DNA from: Nitrospira sp.
GTDB lineage: Bacteria > Nitrospirota > Nitrospiria > Nitrospirales > Nitrospiraceae
DNA: 64,000 bases
Assembly (NCBI GenBank): GCA_022226955.1
Contig: CP092079.1
Span: forward strand, 250,083 to 314,082
Reading direction: 5' to 3'
Shown one piece after another: positions 60,966 through 64,000 of this stretch (positions are counted from its first letter, which is position 1; every line of letters begins with the position of its first letter). The notes under the pieces are model-generated. The model was not told where the DNA came from and did no database searches. It saw nothing but the letters and a program-made list of their open reading frames with translations. The position numbers and the translations under genes were made by a program.

Positions 60966-61708
60966 GTAAACCGACTGGCATGCGACAGTTCCCGAGCGTC
61001 TTCATTACCGGTACCGATACGGGTGTGGGGAAGACGCTGGTCGCTGCTGCGCTTGCACGCTATCTATCGCAACGTGGAATCGATGTTGGTGTGATGAAGC
61101 CGGTCGAAACAGGTGTCGTGAGGAATCAACCTTCCGATGCTGGCCGGCTCATAGCGGCGGCGCAGGTGTCCGATTCCATCGACCTTGTTAGGCCCTATGC
61201 CTTTCGGCTTCCGGTTGCGCCATTGGATGCCGCGAGGGGTGAGCGGCGGACCATTAAGATCTCGACCATCGTGCAGGCGTATCGTACGTTGTATAGGCAG
61301 CACGATCTGATGCTGATTGAAGGTGTGGGCGGTGTGCAGGTTCCGATAACTCCAACAATGGATGTGCTGGACTTGATCGAGAAACTGGAAGTTCCTGTGA
61401 TCATGGTTGGACGAACCGGACTTGGCGGGGTGAATCATGCTCTGCTGACGCTTATGGCGCTACGCGCGCGCCAGATCCCGATTGTCGCACTGATGCTGAA
61501 TCGGGTGATGCCGGTGAAGACTGCGGTGGCACGACGACAGGAGCGTTCTACGATAGGGTTGTTGCGAGAATTTACCAAGGTGCCGATGATCGGTCCTCTC
61601 CCCTACGTGAGTACGCATGATGGTGAATGGATAAGTGCGGTGAGGAAGATTGCGAAGACAGCTGCGATCAAACAGCTCGCCGGCCTGATTACGACATCTG
61701 CGCGATAA
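60962..61708 (+). CDS. bioD: Dethiobiotin synthetase
   Basis: The 248-residue protein has FITGTDTGVGKTLVAAALAR (P-loop), VMKPVETGV and the LIEGVGGVQVPITPTMDVLD loop. It closes the ureido ring of biotin with CO2 and ATP. Biotin is needed by the acetyl-CoA carboxylase genes at both ends of the window. Its end overlaps the converging thiE by 20 bases. Confidence 0.95.
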   Translation: MSKPTGMRQFPSVFITGTDTGVGKTLVAAALARYLSQRGIDVGVMKPVETGVVRNQPSDAGRLIAAAQVSDSIDLVRPYAFRLPVAPLDAARGERRTIKISTIVQAYRTLYRQHDLMLIEGVGGVQVPITPTMDVLDLIEKLEVPVIMVGRTGLGGVNHALLTLMALRARQIPIVALMLNRVMPVKTAVARRQERSTIGLLREFTKVPMIGPLPYVSTHDGEWISAVRKIAKTAAIKQLAGLITTSAR

Positions 61709-62327
61709 GATCTTTCACGGCCTTCGTCGCGTCCGGCGCATTCAGCACGGCAGAGATCACCGCGATTCCATTAGCGCCAGCTTGCATCATCTGCGTAACC
61801 TGATCTAGCTGGATCCCGCCGATTGCGAACAGAGGCAGTGACGTGAGAGTTCGAATCTGACGAAGTCCTTCCACCCCCACTACTGGGTCGTGATCCTGTT
61901 TTGAGGCTGGTTTGAAGATTGGTCCGAAGCCGATGTAGTCCGGCTTGAGCTGTTCGGCTTCTTTGACCTGTTTGGCGTTGTGGGTGGACAGACCGATGAT
62001 TCTATCCGGTCCCATGACCTTGCGCGCATCGGCATAGGGCAAATCCGTCTGGCCAAGATGGACTCCGTCCGCGTCGACTGCCAGGGCCAGATCGCACCGA
62101 TCGTTCACAATGAATGTCACCCCAAGCTCCGCCGCAATCTTTCTGAGCGGCAAGGCTTCGGCATAAGCATCCTTCATCGAGGCCGTCTTATTGCGATATT
62201 GAAAGAGCGTCGTCCCTGCCTCTGCGGCTTGCCTGAATACGCCAGTGAGCGACTGGACAGGACAGACCGATGAATCGAGGATGAGGTAGAGGCCTGAGAA
62301 TGAACGGCGGTTATGCGGAGGTGACAT
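61689..62327 (-). CDS. thiE: Thiamine-phosphate synthase
   Basis: The 212-residue TIM barrel has FQYRNKTAS (pyrophosphate site), FIVNDRCDLALAVDADGVHL, GQTDLPYADARKVMG and GFGPIFKPASKQDH. It joins the thiazole and pyrimidine units of vitamin B1. I saw no TPP riboswitch in the 130 bases upstream. Confidence 0.94.
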   Translation of the reverse strand: MSPPHNRRSFSGLYLILDSSVCPVQSLTGVFRQAAEAGTTLFQYRNKTASMKDAYAEALPLRKIAAELGVTFIVNDRCDLALAVDADGVHLGQTDLPYADARKVMGPDRIIGLSTHNAKQVKEAEQLKPDYIGFGPIFKPASKQDHDPVVGVEGLRQIRTLTSLPLFAIGGIQLDQVTQMMQAGANGIAVISAVLNAPDATKAVKDLIAQMS

Positions 62328-62459
62328 AGGAAAGCATTGTAAGCGGAGCGATGAAAAAGAATCTAGAAGGAAGGTGGCATGGGTTGCGAGAGAAGCTACG
62401 TGACGATATATCCCCCCATCGCACGGTTTGCTGATGTAGTGGCTATTTGTAGGAACGAG

Positions 62460-62891
62460 TTAAGGGGTAGGTGGCGCCTCAGATGGTTCATAAAGCCAAA
62501 TGCTCAGACTGATGTTGAGTTTGCCAAGCTGTCCAAGTAGCTCAGCTTCAATACACAGAGACAGTGTGCTTGTTTTAGCCATGCAGTCCAAATACGGGCT
62601 ATACCCCAGTTCTTTTAGCCGGCATAGTGCGTTCAATCTTGGTTGGAGTAGCTCAATCCATTGACCGATTTGATCTTCGACGGGGTCATCTGAGCTTGCG
62701 TTGGGTAGATCTAGTTTCCAGATACCAAGATGGGAGGAGTACCGATAGCCATTCTCGTGCTCGGCGAGATCCCCAACTTTCACGGATTTTGAGGGGATGA
62801 GGCCGAGAAGGCGAGTTATCAAGTCCGGGGTGACATTTTCTTTGCAAAACACTAACTGTGTTGAGTTTGCGACTCTCGATGATGCGCCCAT
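62460..62891 (-). CDS. DUF4279-like protein
   Basis: The 143-residue protein has VKVGDLAEHENGYRYSSHLG and WKLDLPN, then IGQWIELLQPRLNALCRL, which resembles DUF4279 (small proteins often found near toxins, with unknown role). It has no signal peptide. The lower-GC third positions contrast with the neighbours, suggesting later acquisition. No ribosome binding site is clear. Confidence 0.55.
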   Translation of the reverse strand: MGASSRVANSTQLVFCKENVTPDLITRLLGLIPSKSVKVGDLAEHENGYRYSSHLGIWKLDLPNASSDDPVEDQIGQWIELLQPRLNALCRLKELGYSPYLDCMAKTSTLSLCIEAELLGQLGKLNISLSIWLYEPSEAPPTP

Positions 62892-63013
62892 TTTGCTATC
62901 TGGTTACCTATCTATCAAACAACGCAATCAGTTTATCTGCATTGAAGAGGTCCTAACTCAGACAACTTTTATATTTTTGAAGTCGAGTCGTCGAGGATAC
63001 AGCGCATGCCTGG

Positions 63014-63412
63014 CTACACCCAGTTCTCGACTTTAAGTCCTGGCACTCGTCTGAACTCTCGTCCGTTATTCGTTACCAGTCGTACCCCTAGGCTTAGTGC
63101 ATGGGCGGCGATCAGCAAGTCCATATTTCCGATCGGTGTCCCCTTCTGTTCTAACGCCGCACGAAGCTTTCCATAGGCCGATGCCGCTTCTCGATCAAAG
63201 GATGCCATATCCAATGGAGCAAGAAACTGTTCGAGCGCCGCGCGATTCTTCGATGCTTGCCGGCTCTTGCTTGCGCCATAGTCGAGTTCTGCCACGGTGA
63301 TACTGGAAATGCCAATATCTCCGACCTGGTGGGAGAGGAATCGCTCGAGCACGGAAGGCGGTTGTTGCTTGATGAGGTAGATGCAGATATTGGTATCCAG
63401 CATCAACTTCAT
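63014..63412 (-). CDS. vapC: PIN-domain toxin (VapC family), second module
   Basis: The 132-residue protein starts MKLMLDTNICIYLIKQQPPS, with the first catalytic Asp6. Further acidic residues lie in ITVAELDYGASKSRQ and NMDLLIAAHALSLG. The NNGREFRRVPGL end is typical of VapC with a VapB of the AbrB type. It overlaps vapB by four bases. Confidence 0.9.
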   Translation of the reverse strand: MKLMLDTNICIYLIKQQPPSVLERFLSHQVGDIGISSITVAELDYGASKSRQASKNRAALEQFLAPLDMASFDREAASAYGKLRAALEQKGTPIGNMDLLIAAHALSLGVRLVTNNGREFRRVPGLKVENWV

Positions 63413-63651
63413 GCAAACGGCCGCTTTCTTTTTTGGGGAACCGATTGTTGGCGACCCTGTTTCATGAAGTCGGGAGAGAATTCTTTAAGACTGTCGATGA
63501 GGGGATCCCAGGAGAGTTTTTTGGGCCTGATGACGAGCGTATTCCCCCGGCGTTGAATTTCGACCTCATCGCCTTCTAGCTGGAACTCACGTGGAATTCT
63601 GACCGCCTGGCTATTTCCGCTCATGAACAGCCTGGTCTTCTTTGATGACAT
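63409..63651 (-). CDS. vapB: AbrB/SpoVT-type antitoxin (VapB), second module
   Basis: The 80-residue protein has the swapped-hairpin DNA-binding motif TRLFMSGNSQAVRIPREFQL and the tail that binds VapC. GAGAGAGGGG precedes the ATG. A consensus-like promoter lies at 63687-63715. The module lies between accC and a DUF4279-like gene, separate from the first vapBC at 6765. Confidence 0.88.
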   Translation of the reverse strand: MSSKKTRLFMSGNSQAVRIPREFQLEGDEVEIQRRGNTLVIRPKKLSWDPLIDSLKEFSPDFMKQGRQQSVPQKRKRPFA

Positions 63652-63686
63652 AACCCCTCTCTCGTAGAGACTGATGTATATACGAA

Positions 63687-63715
63687 ATGATATAGGCCTG
63701 GAAGCAGGCTGTCAA
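63687..63715 (-). promoter_or_regulatory. Putative promoter of the second vapBC module
   Basis: On the minus strand there is a perfect TTGACA (63710-63715), a 17-bp spacer and TATCAT (63687-63692), one base off the -10 consensus. The start is about 30 bases before vapB. Confidence 0.6.
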
Positions 63716-63743
63716 TTAGGAATCTGAGAGTCGTAAGGCCTGG

Positions 63744-64000
63744 CTAGCTTGCCAAGAACCGCTCCAAGAACGTCGTGGAGACGTGGCCTTTTTGGAAGTC
63801 GGGGTCGTCGAGGATTCGGCGGTGGAGCGGAATGGTGGTTTTGATGCCTTCGATGACGAATTCGTCGAGGGCGCGGCGCATGCGGGCCATGCATTCCTGC
63901 CGGTCGCGGCCGTGGGTGATTAGTTTCGCGATCATTGAATCGTAGTAAGGCGACACGACCGAGCCTGACTCCATCACGGAATCGACGCGCACGCCGAATC
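63744..64000 (-). CDS. accC: Biotin carboxylase, C-terminal end (cut by window edge)
   Basis: The last 85 or so residues contain [20 protein letters not shown] followed by [10 protein letters not shown] and [20 protein letters not shown], the C-terminal domain of the acetyl-CoA carboxylase biotin carboxylase. The N-terminal ATP-grasp part is outside the window. Its product works with AccA (2192). Confidence 0.93.
   Translation of the reverse strand, partial: FGVRVDSVMESGSVVSPYYDSMIAKLITHGRDRQECMARMRRALDEFVIEGIKTTIPLHRRILDDPDFQKGHVSTTFLERFLAS

Noticed and set aside
62328-62459. Possible TPP riboswitch before thiE
   Set aside because: I could not find the conserved CTGAGA and related TPP-aptamer words in this gap.

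Overview
The window is a stretch of bacterial chromosome of fairly high GC with dense, mostly ordinary genes. The best guess is a Nitrospira-type nitrite oxidiser (phylum Nitrospirota). This rests on the large group 2a-type uptake [NiFe]-hydrogenase locus, of the kind known from Nitrospira moscoviensis, on the neighbouring protein families, and on a dispersed hairpin repeat that I associate with this group. It is an inference from content; no marker such as rRNA lies in the window.

Layout. 1-141: end of an IS3-family element. 263-6673: flavoprotein, ferritin-like protein, then accA and dnaE on the minus strand. 6684-7513: a vapBC toxin-antitoxin cassette bracketed by a 33-bp direct repeat that carries the dnaE promoter. 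7518-13483: three tandem lipoprotein genes with almost the same N-terminus but different beta-sandwich repeats. 13836-22011: housekeeping genes (purH, purD, threonylcarbamoyl-AMP synthase, a small coiled-coil lipoprotein, the rsmD-coaD-aminotransferase-fmdB operon, a 57-residue zinc ribbon protein, radC). 22116-26289: EF-G-like protein, HtrA protease, TrkA-C protein. 26290-27690: a decayed accessory islet with an RHS fragment, flanked by 18-bp inverted repeats. 27718-32271: CPA1 antiporter, MscS channel and outer-membrane barrel.

32319-49669 is the centre of interest: an uptake hydrogenase cluster of about 18 genes on the minus strand. The order from the promoter is hupS, hupL, two paralogous four-cysteine proteins, a fused maturation protease, a TPR protein, two tiny membrane proteins, a NifU-Rieske fusion, an NHL-repeat protein, hypF, hypC, a SIS-domain isomerase, hypD, hypE, hypA, hypB and a nickel transporter. 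A sigma-54 promoter with near-consensus -24/-12 elements precedes hupS. The divergently placed neighbour upstream is a HoxA/HupR-like sigma-54 activator whose receiver domain has lost key phosphorylation residues. Structural subunits, Fe-S parts, nickel supply and active-site maturation therefore seem to be made as one regulon. HupS has no Tat signal, so the enzyme should face the cytoplasm.

49871-64000: phosphoglucomutase, a globin, an operon of Mrp-type Fe-S carrier, Rieske protein, two small unknowns and lipA, a fatty-acid desaturase, bifunctional putA, a secreted protein, an SDR-bioD pair, thiE, a DUF4279-like gene, a second vapBC module, and the C-terminal end of biotin carboxylase (accC). 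I saw no rRNA or tRNA genes and no CRISPR array.
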